This document shows, one piece after another, positions 1-7,144 of a stretch of 14,668 nt of DNA (positions are counted from its first letter, which is position 1; each line of letters opens with the position of its first letter). Below the pieces are notes generated by a model that did not search any database, was not told the DNA's origin, and was given only the letters and a program-made list of their open reading frames with translations. The position numbers and the translations under genes are program-made. This stretch comes from Rhodoferax sp. (GTDB taxonomy: Bacteria; Pseudomonadota; Gammaproteobacteria; Burkholderiales; Burkholderiaceae_C), in assembly GCA_030833685.1 (NCBI GenBank), contig JAURGS010000037.1, forward strand, positions 1 through 14,668, in the 5' to 3' direction.

Positions 1-2
1 TT

Positions 3-623
3 CAGGGCAAAGGTGGCCACGCCGGCATGCCGCATCACACGCTCGATCCGGTACCTGTAGGCTGCCAGTTGGTGGGCGCGTTTCAAACCATTGTGAGCCG
101 CAACCTCAAGCCGATCGATGCCGGTGTGGTCTCGGTGAGCATGTTCCATGCCGGCGAGGCGGTCAATGTCATTCCGCATCAGGTCGAGCTGCAGGGCACA
201 GTTCGTACCTTTTCGATTGCTGTGCTCGATGCGATTGAGTCGCGTATGCAAACCATGACCGAGCATATCTGCGCCTCGGCAGGCATGACGGCCACTTTTA
301 CCTTCAAGCGAAATTACCCGCCAACGATAAATAGCAGCGCCGAAGCGCAATTTGCGCGCCAGGTGATGGTGGACCTGCTCGGCCAGGACAAGGTGCTGGT
401 GCAGGAGCCTTCAATGGGTGCGGAGGATTTTTCATTCATGCTGCAGGTCAAGCCAGGTTGCTACGCACACCTGGCCAACGGCGATGGTGATCACCGTGAG
501 GTGGGTCATGGCGGCGGCCCATGCATGCTGCACAACGCCAGCTATGACTTCAACGATGCGTTGCTTTCCACGGGTGCAAGCTATTGGGTTCGGCTGGCCC
601 AAGGCTGGCTGGCCAAGCCGTGA
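3..623 (+). CDS. M20-family amidohydrolase (N-acyl amino acid/hippurate hydrolase-like), 3' part
   Basis: The gene enters from the left edge, so only about the last 206 codons are present; the frame is open from base 3. Zinc- or metal-dependent M20 enzymes of this type cleave N-acyl amino acids or similar amides. The first codons read GKGGHAGMPHHTLDPV, the typical opening of the dimerisation (lid) domain, which carries on to about base 370. The catalytic domain then returns with MGAEDFSFM (metal-binding Glu codon 423-425), NGD, and LHNASYDFND (metal-binding His codon 531-533), and the C-terminal helix ends the protein as in the family. The N-terminal metal ligands lie outside the window. It sits 101 bp upstream of the ABC binding-protein gene on the same strand, so it may process the imported compound. 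The exact substrate cannot be told. Confidence 0.92.
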   Translation, partial: QGKGGHAGMPHHTLDPVPVGCQLVGAFQTIVSRNLKPIDAGVVSVSMFHAGEAVNVIPHQVELQGTVRTFSIAVLDAIESRMQTMTEHICASAGMTATFTFKRNYPPTINSSAEAQFARQVMVDLLGQDKVLVQEPSMGAEDFSFMLQVKPGCYAHLANGDGDHREVGHGGGPCMLHNASYDFNDALLSTGASYWVRLAQGWLAKP

Positions 624-625
624 AT

Positions 626-678
626 GAGGGACCTTTGCTCGCTCGTAAGGGAAAACCCGTACGAGCTTTTGAGCCCTC
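626..678 (+). terminator. Hairpin with short T-run after the M20 gene
   Basis: The arm GCTCGTA (641-647) pairs with TACGAGC (660-666). One A-G mismatch and a GGG/CCC inner stem close an AAAA loop. TTTT (667-670) follows directly. An outer GAGGG (626-630) can pair with CCCTC (674-678). This looks like a weak intrinsic terminator or an mRNA processing structure between the amidohydrolase and the transporter operon. The T-run is short, so read-through is likely. Confidence 0.45.
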
Positions 679-724
679 GCAGATTACCATGCGGTCCCCC
701 AAACCCTGACATCTTGAGGTCACT

Positions 725-1684
725 ATGAGAAAGTTCTTCCAATCGTTGGCCACGCTGTTGGTCTTAGCTGCCGTGGCGGCGTCCGCTCAAGCCGGCAAGG
801 TGCGCATTGCCCTGGCCGAAACGCCGTCGGACGAGCTGGCGGCGTTTTTTGTCGCGCTCGATCGTGCCAAGGCTAAGGGCCTGGATTACGAATGGACCGC
901 GTTTGCCGATGAAGAGCTGGCTATTCAAGCCATATTGAGCGGCAAGATGGACATTGGTTTTGGCACACCTTATTCGGTGATGCAAAAGTCCAAAGCGCCG
1001 ATTCGCATCATCTTCCAACTCTCTAAGCTGAAGTTTTTTCCGGTTACCTCCAAAAAGTACTCCAAGCTTGAGGACCTGAAAGGGCAGCCCATCACGCTGC
1101 ATTCCCGCGGTGGTGGCACCGACTCGATCGCTAACGTGATCGAGGAAAAAATGAACATGAAGTTTGGCAACCGCTCATACGTGCCAGGCTCTGGCAACCG
1201 TGTGGCACTGTTGCTTGGTGGCAAGACCGATGCGACGATCATCGACCTGTCCAACAAGAATAAATTGATGAAGGCGCATGGCGATAAATTCAATGTGTTG
1301 CCCATGTTCGATGTGGACGCCAGCGACGAAGCCTTGTTTGCCAACCTGAATTGGCTCCAAGCCAATAGCAAGGATGTGGACATCTTCGTGTCATCGTTGC
1401 TGAGCGTGTATCGGGATATGGCCAAGGACCCCAAGATCATCCGCAAGGAGACTGACCCCAAGGGCCCAATTGGCAAGTTGCCCAAAGAAGTGCTGGACAG
1501 CCTGGACAAGTTTTACACCGACGCGGTGGAGGGCGGCTTGTATGACAAGGACGGTGGCGGCATGAAAGCAGCCATGGCTGACATGGAGTGGTATTCGCGG
1601 GCAGGCCAGCTCAAGGGAGACCTGAAGTCGCTCAAGGTTGAGGACTTCTGGTACATGGAGCCGCTGGAGCGCGCTAAGAAATAA
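725..1684 (+). CDS. ABC transporter substrate-binding protein, NMT1/SsuA-TauA-like
   Basis: This 319-residue periplasmic receptor should capture the ligand for the ABC importer encoded just downstream. It begins with a Sec signal peptide: MRKFF, then a hydrophobic stretch (about residues 8-19), then ASAQA with likely cleavage after Ala23. The mature protein follows the NMT1 plan: KVRIALAETPSDELAAFFVA, then a stretch probing a small-molecule site (LSGKMDIGFGTPYSVM), then LEDLKGQPITLHSRGGGTDS leading into the second lobe. The start at 725 is supported by a GAGG (716-719) 5 nt upstream. Relatives bind sulfonates, nitrate, aromatic acids or thiamine precursors; the ligand here cannot be read from sequence. 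A strong terminator follows the stop, so this gene is probably expressed more than the permeases. Confidence 0.9.
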   Translation: MRKFFQSLATLLVLAAVAASAQAGKVRIALAETPSDELAAFFVALDRAKAKGLDYEWTAFADEELAIQAILSGKMDIGFGTPYSVMQKSKAPIRIIFQLSKLKFFPVTSKKYSKLEDLKGQPITLHSRGGGTDSIANVIEEKMNMKFGNRSYVPGSGNRVALLLGGKTDATIIDLSNKNKLMKAHGDKFNVLPMFDVDASDEALFANLNWLQANSKDVDIFVSSLLSVYRDMAKDPKIIRKETDPKGPIGKLPKEVLDSLDKFYTDAVEGGLYDKDGGGMKAAMADMEWYSRAGQLKGDLKSLKVEDFWYMEPLERAKK

Positions 1685-1713
1685 GGCTCGGGCTCGCCCC
1701 GGATTCAGGGGCG

Positions 1714-1777
1714 AGGTCACCGGCGCTCTCCGGTGACCTTCACTGGCGCAAAGCAGGTTTTGCGCCCCCTTTTTTTT
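1714..1777 (+). terminator. Tandem hairpins with T8 tract: intrinsic terminator/attenuator inside the ABC operon
   Basis: Two hairpins lie back to back. The first is a perfect 10-bp stem, AGGTCACCGG (1714-1723) with CCGGTGACCT (1730-1739) and a 6-nt loop. The second is GGCGCAAA (1745-1752) with TTTGCGCC (1759-1766), again a 6-nt loop, followed by CCC and eight T (1770-1777). The second is a textbook Rho-independent terminator. It lies between the binding-protein stop and the first permease, so it should trim downstream transcription and raise the receptor-to-permease ratio. Confidence 0.9.
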
Positions 1778-1794
1778 GCACTGGTCAATATCGC

Positions 1795-2565
1795 GTGGTT
1801 CTCGCTCGTTTTCGCTCGCCTTTGCTCAATGTCCTCTCAGCGCTGATATTTTTTGGTGCCTGGGAAATCGCTGGTCGCATTCCGATCAGCTTTGCCTTTC
1901 CGACTTTTCTGGAGTCCATGCAGGCGCTGTGGGAGCTTGCTGTCGATGGCTCCTTGTACAAGGCCTACGCCGAGACCCTGCGTCCCCTGGTGCTGGGCGT
2001 TTTGATATCAGCCCTTTTGGGAATGGCCATCGGCGTCTGGGTTGGCCTGAGCGAAAAGTTTGACTGGTTGATATCGCCAATTTTTGTGGTCATGCAAACC
2101 GCACCGCTGGCTGCGCTCATTCCGCTGCTGGTGATGGCCTATGGGATTGGTCTGACCTCGAAGGTCTTTGTCGTCTGCATCATGGCCATGCCGGTCATCG
2201 TGCTCAATACCGCTGGCGGCGTGCGCAACACGCCCGCGTCCATGATCGAGATGGGCCAGTCCTTTCTGGCCAGCCGGTTCGAGGTGATTTACAAAATCGT
2301 TCTGCCTGCGGCCTCGCCGATTATTTTTGCCGGTTTGCGTCTGGGTATCTCTGCTGGATTCATTGGCGCCATCCTGGCTGAACTGAAGATCACGCCGACC
2401 GGTGTGGGCGACATCATCACCTACAGCCGATCAACCGCGGATTACCCCAGCATGTACGCGGCGATTTTCTCCATCATTGTGCTGGCGGTGATTTTTTTGA
2501 ACCTGCTTGAAAAGCTGGAGGTGCTGCTGTTTGGTCGCGCCAACCAGAAGTACGCCTCCGACTGA
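1795..2565 (+). CDS. ABC transporter permease 1 (SsuC/TauC family)
   Basis: This 256-residue inner-membrane subunit of an NMT1-type importer has about six hydrophobic segments, beginning near residues 10-28 and 61-87. The cytoplasmic coupling loop shows the EAA-type motif: SMIEMGQSFLAS followed by IYKIVLPAASP (about residues 148-175), which docks on the ATPase. The GTG start at 1795 is the longest reasonable choice, but no clear ribosome binding site precedes it. Only 17 nt separate it from the terminator T-tract, and a TTG ten codons in (1822) is an alternative. The gene ends 23 bp before the ATPase. It differs clearly from the second permease in the operon, so the channel is probably a heterodimer. 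Confidence 0.9.
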   Translation: MVLARFRSPLLNVLSALIFFGAWEIAGRIPISFAFPTFLESMQALWELAVDGSLYKAYAETLRPLVLGVLISALLGMAIGVWVGLSEKFDWLISPIFVVMQTAPLAALIPLLVMAYGIGLTSKVFVVCIMAMPVIVLNTAGGVRNTPASMIEMGQSFLASRFEVIYKIVLPAASPIIFAGLRLGISAGFIGAILAELKITPTGVGDIITYSRSTADYPSMYAAIFSIIVLAVIFLNLLEKLEVLLFGRANQKYASD

Positions 2566-2588
2566 ACCGCGCGCCACGGACACCCCTC

Positions 2589-3365
2589 ATGAATTCAACG
2601 ACCTCGCAAACCGACAGTGCTGTTTCCGTGCGGAACATCTATAAAAATTATGGCGATGTGGAAGCCTTGCGCGACATGTCGCTGGAGTTTCCACGCGGGC
2701 AGCTCACCTCGTTGTTGGGGCCCTCCGGTTGCGGCAAGACCACCTTGCTCAAGATCGTGGCTGGCTTGTTGCCGGCCAACAGCGGTCAGGTGCTGATCAA
2801 CGGTCAGCCAGTCTCTGGGCCAGGACCCGATCGCGCATTTGTTTTTCAGGATTTTGCGCTGCTGCCTTGGGCCTCGGTGTTGCGTAACGTGGCCTTTGGC
2901 CTGGAGTTGCGCAAAGTGCCCAAATCCGAGCGTGAGGCCATTGCCGAAAAATATATTGCCAACGTTGGACTCAAAGGCTTTGAGAACAGCTACCCACACG
3001 AGCTCTCCGGTGGTATGCGTCAGCGGGTTGGCCTGGCGCGCGCGCTCAGCGTGAATGCACAGGTCTTGCTGATGGATGAGCCTTTTTCTGCTGTCGATGA
3101 GCAAACTCGCCGCAAGTTCCAGGAGGACCTTCTCGGCTTGGTCAAGAACGAAAACAAGACGTTTATTTTTGTCACGCACTCGATCGAAGAGGCAGTCTAC
3201 GTGTCTGACCAGATTGCGATTCTGTTGCCCCGGCCGAGCCGGGTCTCTGAGGTGATCCGCCCGACAGGCTTTCGGCATAAATCGGTTGACAGTATTCGGC
3301 GCGACCCCGAGTACCTGGATATCGTTGACCGGATCTGGGCTTCGTTGCGCACTTATGTGCAATAG
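2589..3365 (+). CDS. ABC transporter ATP-binding protein (SsuB/TauB family)
   Basis: This 258-residue ATPase powers the importer and contains every key motif: Walker A GPSGCGKTT (44-52, Lys50), Q-loop Gln87 in VFQDFALLPW, signature LSGGMRQR (139-146), Walker B LLMDEPF (Glu164 catalytic), the D-loop region SAVDEQ, and the switch His197 in THS. The N-terminal aromatic A-loop tyrosine lies in NIYKNYGDVEAL. It lies between the two permease genes, which suggests that one ATPase homodimer serves two different permeases. The start ATG at 2589 has little upstream ribosome binding signal, so translation may depend on coupling from the permease 23 bp upstream. The stop codon TAG is reused as part of the Shine-Dalgarno of the next gene. 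Confidence 0.95.
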   Translation: MNSTTSQTDSAVSVRNIYKNYGDVEALRDMSLEFPRGQLTSLLGPSGCGKTTLLKIVAGLLPANSGQVLINGQPVSGPGPDRAFVFQDFALLPWASVLRNVAFGLELRKVPKSEREAIAEKYIANVGLKGFENSYPHELSGGMRQRVGLARALSVNAQVLLMDEPFSAVDEQTRRKFQEDLLGLVKNENKTFIFVTHSIEEAVYVSDQIAILLPRPSRVSEVIRPTGFRHKSVDSIRRDPEYLDIVDRIWASLRTYVQ

Positions 3366-3374
3366 GAGTGGCTT

Positions 3375-4127
3375 GTGACCATCTGGGGTATCCGCCTGCC
3401 GCCAATGTCTTCCCTGCTGTTGTGGGGTTTGCTGTGGGAATTGATTGGTCAAATAGAGCTGACCTATTTGATCCCGCCCATGAGCGGTATTTTTCAGACC
3501 TTGATTGAGATCGCCCCGTCAGACGCTTTCATCGATGCGCTGTTGGAGACCGGGCATGCGTTTTCAATTGGCATTGTTTCAGCGATTCTGATCGGCATAC
3601 CTGTGGGCGTTTTGATGGGTAAGAGCCGGCTGGCCGATGAGCTGCTTCTGCCCTGGGTCAATATATTCCTGAGCGCCCCTTTGACAGCGCTGGTGCCGGT
3701 TTTGATGGTGCTGTTTGGCTTTGGGATTGAGACCATCATCATCACGACAAGCCTATTTGCGGTTTGGATTATTGTTCTGAACGCCCGCGCTGGTGTCATG
3801 CAGATCAATCGGTCTTTGATTGAGATGGCGCGCTGCTTTGGTGCAAGCCCTGGCGACGCCTTCTTTAAAATCTACTTGTGGGCGGCCTTGCCTGAGATTC
3901 TGGGTGGCGTTCGCATCGGCTTCATCCGCGCGGTCAAGGGCGTGATCATTGGTCAGCTCCTGGTCTCGATTGTTGGTTTCGGTGCCTTGTTTGAACTCTA
4001 TTCGGCCAATTTCCTGATGAAGCACTTCTGGGCCGTTCTGCTGGTGCTTTTTGCGCTGTCGTTCCTGATTGCTGAGTTTTTGGCGTACCTGGAGCGTCGC
4101 GTGTCGTACTACGCGTCCCGTCGCTGA
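3375..4127 (+). CDS. ABC transporter permease 2 (SsuC/TauC family)
   Basis: This is the second, non-identical inner-membrane subunit of the importer, 250 residues with about six hydrophobic helices. The EAA coupling loop is visible as SLIEMARCFGAS followed by FFKIYLWAALPEILGG. The start is GTG at 3375, chosen because TAGGAG (3363-3368) lies 6 nt upstream; this Shine-Dalgarno overlaps the ATPase stop codon, so the two genes are translationally coupled. The C-terminus ends in a basic tail (RRVSYYASRR) on the cytoplasmic side by the positive-inside rule. It differs from permease 1 throughout, which argues for an old duplication or recruitment rather than a recent repeat. Confidence 0.92.
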   Translation: MTIWGIRLPPMSSLLLWGLLWELIGQIELTYLIPPMSGIFQTLIEIAPSDAFIDALLETGHAFSIGIVSAILIGIPVGVLMGKSRLADELLLPWVNIFLSAPLTALVPVLMVLFGFGIETIIITTSLFAVWIIVLNARAGVMQINRSLIEMARCFGASPGDAFFKIYLWAALPEILGGVRIGFIRAVKGVIIGQLLVSIVGFGALFELYSANFLMKHFWAVLLVLFALSFLIAEFLAYLERRVSYYASRR

Positions 4128-4168
4128 TAAAGCGCGGGCGTTCATCTTTAACCGAAGGAACCTGAAGA

Positions 4169-4855
4169 ATGTCGAACTATGTGATTGATCAGCCTGCCCG
4201 CGTAAGCCTGCCCGTTCGTGGCTCGGATGCGCGCTTCCCCGTGCGCCGCATTTATTGCATCGGCCGCAACTATGCTGATCATGCGATTGAAATGGGTCAT
4301 GACCCCAACAAAGAGGCACCGTTTTTCTTTCAGAAGAACGCTGAAAACGTGGATACCAGCGGCTCCTTTCCTTATCCGCCACAAACCAACGATGTGCATC
4401 ACGAGATGGAAATGGTGGTTGCGCTCAAAAGTGGCGGCGCCAATATCAGTGAGGCCGACGCGCTGCAGCACGTTTATGGCTACGGTCTGGGACTGGATAT
4501 GACGCGCCGCGACCTTCAGGGCGAGGCCAAAAAAACGGGCAGACCGTGGGAGATTGGCAAAGCTTTCGAGCGCTCTGCGCCGATGAGTGAGTTGGTTCCT
4601 GTGAGCCAATGTGGCCACCTGGACAAGGGCCGTATCGCCTTGAAGATCAATGGCAAAGAGCGCCAGGTGGGCGATCTCAACCAGATGATCTGGAAAGTGC
4701 CAGAGATGATTTCCTATCTTTCTCGCTTTTATGACATCGCAGCCGGTGACTTGATCATGTCGGGCACACCAGCCGGGGTCGGCCCGGTGGTGAAGGGTGA
4801 TGTGATGGCGGGTGAAATCGAGGGCCTGGGTAGCTTCACGGTGACTGTGGTCTAA
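4169..4855 (+). CDS. Fumarylacetoacetate hydrolase family protein, fumarylpyruvate/acylpyruvate hydrolase-like
   Basis: This 228-residue cytoplasmic enzyme is expected to hydrolyse the carbon-carbon bond of an acylpyruvate, as NagK does to fumarylpyruvate in the gentisate pathway. FAH-fold motifs are clear: RRIYCIGRNYADHAIEMG (26-43), APFFFQK (50-56), metal ligands Glu79 and Glu81 in HHEMEM and Asp110 in GLDMTRRDLQ, the KKTGRPWEIGKAFERSAP segment (121-138), and GTPAGVGP (199-206). The length matches the short single-domain subfamily rather than true fumarylacetoacetases of about 420 residues. AAGGA (4155-4159) is 9 nt before the ATG. It is the last gene of the + strand cluster, 41 bp after permease 2. 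No ring-cleavage dioxygenase is in the window, so the pathway assignment is inference. Confidence 0.88.
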   Translation: MSNYVIDQPARVSLPVRGSDARFPVRRIYCIGRNYADHAIEMGHDPNKEAPFFFQKNAENVDTSGSFPYPPQTNDVHHEMEMVVALKSGGANISEADALQHVYGYGLGLDMTRRDLQGEAKKTGRPWEIGKAFERSAPMSELVPVSQCGHLDKGRIALKINGKERQVGDLNQMIWKVPEMISYLSRFYDIAAGDLIMSGTPAGVGPVVKGDVMAGEIEGLGSFTVTVV

Positions 4856-4898
4856 AGCCAGCCTTTGACCGCGCGGGTTTTAAGCCATAGCGAGGTCG

Positions 4899-4911
4899 GC
4901 CGCCAGGCGGC
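4899..4911. other. Short GC-rich inverted repeat between convergent genes
   Basis: GCCGC (4899-4903) can pair with GCGGC (4907-4911) around a 3-nt loop. The 88-bp gap between the FAH-family gene and coaX holds nothing else I recognise. There is no T-run on either strand, so it is at best a weak or Rho-assisted end for the two convergent units. Confidence 0.25.
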
Positions 4912-4943
4912 GCTTGACTGGCGTGGGGGTGCAGCCGCGTGCC

Positions 4944-5717
4944 CTAACTGGCTTCACTCTGGCGCTGGTGCGCCATCTCCAGCAGGCCCTCAAATAGCAG
5001 GTTTTCGATCAGCTCGAAGGGCACCGACAGGCTCGGTGCCATTTTCCAGCCTGCGCCACCCGTCATGACGCAGCGCGGCTCAGCGCCGCAGCGCTGGCGT
5101 ACATGCTCGACCATGCGCGCCATCGCACCCGCGATCGCGTAGGTGCCACCACTGGTTAGCGCATCGCTGGTGTTGGTTGGAAAGTGGCAGACGTTGCCGG
5201 TGGGCACATGCAGACCAGCAGTTCCGGACTCCAGTGCGCGCAGCATGATGCCGTGCCCAGGCAGGATGAAGCCGCCCAGAAAGCGGCCGCTGGCGTCAAT
5301 CGCATCCACGGTCACTGCGGTGCCCACCATGACCACGACCAAAGGGCGGCCCGATTCGCCGGCGCCAAAGTGATGCCAGGCGCCAATCATGGCAACCCAG
5401 CGGTCTGCGCCCAGGCGTGCCGGGTGGTCGTAGCCGTTGGTGATGCCGGCTTCCTTGGCCCTTGGCACCACCCAGTTGGGCGCGACATCCCAGATTTCCA
5501 TTTGTTCGGCAACCCGGTGCTTGACCGAGTCGCTGGCTACCAGGCAGCCCAGCATGCGCTCAGGCGCAGGCACACGAGCCCAGGGCCCTTCGGCCAGGCG
5601 ATCGATGTTCTCCAAAAACTCCACACCGTGCGCGAGCAGCGGCGCGCTGCGGTGTGGCGCGCCGTATACCGCCCACTTCAAGCGGGTGTTGCCAACATCA
5701 AGCGCTAAAAAACTCAT
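4944..5717 (-). CDS. coaX: Type III pantothenate kinase
   Basis: CoaX phosphorylates pantothenate to 4'-phosphopantothenate, the first step of coenzyme A synthesis. It is an ASKHA-fold enzyme that typically needs a monovalent cation and resists CoA feedback. The 257 residues carry the family marks: LALDVGNTRLKW (4-15, phosphate-1 motif with Asp7), RLGADRW (101-107, presumed catalytic Asp105), VGTAVTVDAID (131-141), FLGGFILPG (147-154) and the late MTGGAG motif (218-223). Length is normal. It is the second gene of a minus-strand pair, 44 bp after the persulfide dioxygenase fusion. In many betaproteobacteria coaX follows birA; that partner is not adjacent here. No strong Shine-Dalgarno is visible before the ATG, so the start rests on the conserved N-terminus. 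Confidence 0.95.
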   Translation of the reverse strand: MSFLALDVGNTRLKWAVYGAPHRSAPLLAHGVEFLENIDRLAEGPWARVPAPERMLGCLVASDSVKHRVAEQMEIWDVAPNWVVPRAKEAGITNGYDHPARLGADRWVAMIGAWHHFGAGESGRPLVVVMVGTAVTVDAIDASGRFLGGFILPGHGIMLRALESGTAGLHVPTGNVCHFPTNTSDALTSGGTYAIAGAMARMVEHVRQRCGAEPRCVMTGGAGWKMAPSLSVPFELIENLLFEGLLEMAHQRQSEAS

Positions 5718-5761
5718 GGCGCAATTATGACGGGCAAGGCCTTTTTGGCCAGGGCTGCGCT

Positions 5762-6877
5762 TCAGTTCTGACGCCAGGGCAGGCCGTTGAATTGCCAGCC
5801 ACCCAAGCGCCCTCGTTGGCCCTGGGGGTCAGGGTCGCCCTCGAAACCATCAATGATGTTGTAGGCGATCAGGCCTAACTCAGTGGCGCGCCTAGCCGCA
5901 GCGATCGATCGAACCCCGCTGCGGCACAGCATCAGGGCTTTTTTACCAGGGGGGACTTCGCGCAGGATTTGCTCATCGAACCCCGGGTTGCTTGCCATGC
6001 CCGGCCACTGTTTCCAGGCAACCGCTTGGGCGCCTGGAATGAAGCCAACCCAGGCTCTCTCAGCGTCGGTGCGGACATCAATCAAGACCGCCTCATCGGC
6101 TTGCCACCAGGCCATGGCCAGCGTGCATGACACATCGCCTGCATACCCTTGGGCAGCGCGTTCGACCAATTGGTGCGGCGCTGGAGCGTCATGGCGCAGC
6201 AGCCCGGACTGTAGATTGGCTGGCACAGCCTCCGCCAGCCGCTTAGGTGGCGGCAGATTCAGCGCGTTCATGATCGCCACAAACTGCGCCTCGCTTTTGC
6301 CGGCGATGCGGGCATTGTTGGCTTTCTCGTAGCCAATCGTGCTGTGGCTTCGGCCCTGGTAATCGTGCCCAGGCCAGACCGTACATGTTGGCGGTAGTTT
6401 GAACAAGACCTCGGTCAGGCTGTGATACAGGGCCTTCGGGTCACCCGACTGAAAGTCGGTACGACCGCAGCCATTGATCAACAGCGTATCGCCCGTGAAC
6501 ACGTGTTCGCGCCAGACAAAACACATGCTGCCGCCGGTATGCCCCGGGGTGTGCCAGGCCTGCAGACTTTCCCCACCAAAACGCAGCACCTGGCCATCTT
6601 TGATCTGGATCGCAGCGGTTCGAATGCCGCAATCTTCGGGGGCTGCGGTCTGGGCACCGGCCAGTTCAGCCAGTTGTCCGGCGCTGGTGATGTGGTCGGC
6701 GTGGGCATGTGTCTCCAGGGTCAGCACCAAGCGCAGTCCCCTTTCGCGCAGCACCTGCAGGTCGCGTTCAATTTGGGTGTCAACCGGGTCAATGATCAGT
6801 GCTTCGCGGGTTTGTTCGTCGCACAGGATGTAGGTGTAGGTGCTGGAGGCTGGGTCGAAAAGCTGAATGGGATGCAT
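5762..6877 (-). CDS. Persulfide dioxygenase-rhodanese fusion (ETHE1-like MBL fold plus rhodanese)
   Basis: This 371-residue protein joins two sulfur-handling domains. Residues 1 to about 235 are an ETHE1/Blh-type metallo-beta-lactamase-fold dioxygenase that oxidises glutathione persulfide to sulfite. The motif THAHADH gives His57, His59, Asp61 and His62, with TPGHTGGS (His113), FTGDTLLI (Asp130), the GRTDF signature and WPGHDY (His171). Iron is bound by two His and one Asp in the family. Residues about 245-370 are a rhodanese domain with LIDVRTDAE and the active-site loop CRSGVRS (Cys318), which moves sulfane sulfur between thiosulfate, sulfite and thiols. Such fusions (PRF) are known in Burkholderia. 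It heads a minus-strand unit with coaX and diverges from the TRAP operon. No good Shine-Dalgarno precedes the ATG. Confidence 0.93.
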   Translation of the reverse strand: MHPIQLFDPASSTYTYILCDEQTREALIIDPVDTQIERDLQVLRERGLRLVLTLETHAHADHITSAGQLAELAGAQTAAPEDCGIRTAAIQIKDGQVLRFGGESLQAWHTPGHTGGSMCFVWREHVFTGDTLLINGCGRTDFQSGDPKALYHSLTEVLFKLPPTCTVWPGHDYQGRSHSTIGYEKANNARIAGKSEAQFVAIMNALNLPPPKRLAEAVPANLQSGLLRHDAPAPHQLVERAAQGYAGDVSCTLAMAWWQADEAVLIDVRTDAERAWVGFIPGAQAVAWKQWPGMASNPGFDEQILREVPPGKKALMLCRSGVRSIAAARRATELGLIAYNIIDGFEGDPDPQGQRGRLGGWQFNGLPWRQN

Positions 6878-6993
6878 GGGTTGCGGGGGACGGGGTAATG
6901 GGTTGAAAGCGGCTCGAAGCCACAGAATTGGTCATTGCGGCCTCGGTTTTATCACACAAGCCCAGGTGATTAATGACGATTTGCTATCAAAAA

Positions 6994-7050
6994 GTTAAAG
7001 GTATTGTGAGGCTTTTTTGTTATCTTTAACCGTAATCCTAGGGTTAACCC
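6994..7050. promoter_or_regulatory. TTAA-centred inverted repeats upstream of the TRAP operon (candidate operators)
   Basis: The divergent intergenic region 6878-7144 holds no gene. Within it, GTTAAAG (6994-7000) is repeated inverted as CTTTAAC (7024-7030). A perfect palindrome GGGTTAACCC lies at 7041-7050. TTAACC (7026-7031) also faces GGTTAA (7042-7047). Several symmetrical sites in the only long non-coding gap suggest regulator binding controlling the TRAP operon, the persulfide dioxygenase unit, or both. No convincing -35/-10 pair was found by eye. Confidence 0.4.
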
Positions 7051-7056
7051 GACCTA

Positions 7057-7073
7057 CAGAGTGGCGCGCTCTG
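7057..7073 (+). other. Small hairpin in the probable 5' leader of the TRAP operon
   Basis: CAGAGTG (7057-7063) pairs with CGCTCTG (7067-7073) with one G-U pair and a 3-nt loop. It lies 72 bp before the binding-protein start and lacks a T-run. It could be a leader stem or part of an operator; the sequence does not decide. Confidence 0.25.
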
Positions 7074-7144
7074 GGGTATCGTTGTGAGGTCGGTCCGCGG
7101 TTTGTTGGAGAGCCGATGATCTTTTAACTCTTATTGGAGAAAGC

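Noticed and set aside
2595..3452. Minus-strand ORF (285 codons) opposite the ABC ATPase
   Set aside because: It is fully antisense to a gene with every ABC motif; its translation has low-complexity shadow composition and no start signal.
4865..5068. Small plus-strand ORF between the FAH-family gene and coaX
   Set aside because: It overlaps the coaX 3' end in antisense, has no Shine-Dalgarno or hydrophobic or domain pattern, and looks like a shadow.
6422..6898. Plus-strand ORF (158 codons) opposite the persulfide dioxygenase fusion
   Set aside because: It is antisense to conserved metal-binding motifs and shows no family features.
6981..7007. Possible promoter TTGCTA/TATTGT before the TRAP operon
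   Set aside because: The spacing is only 15 nt and the -10 match is poor; it is not strong enough to call.
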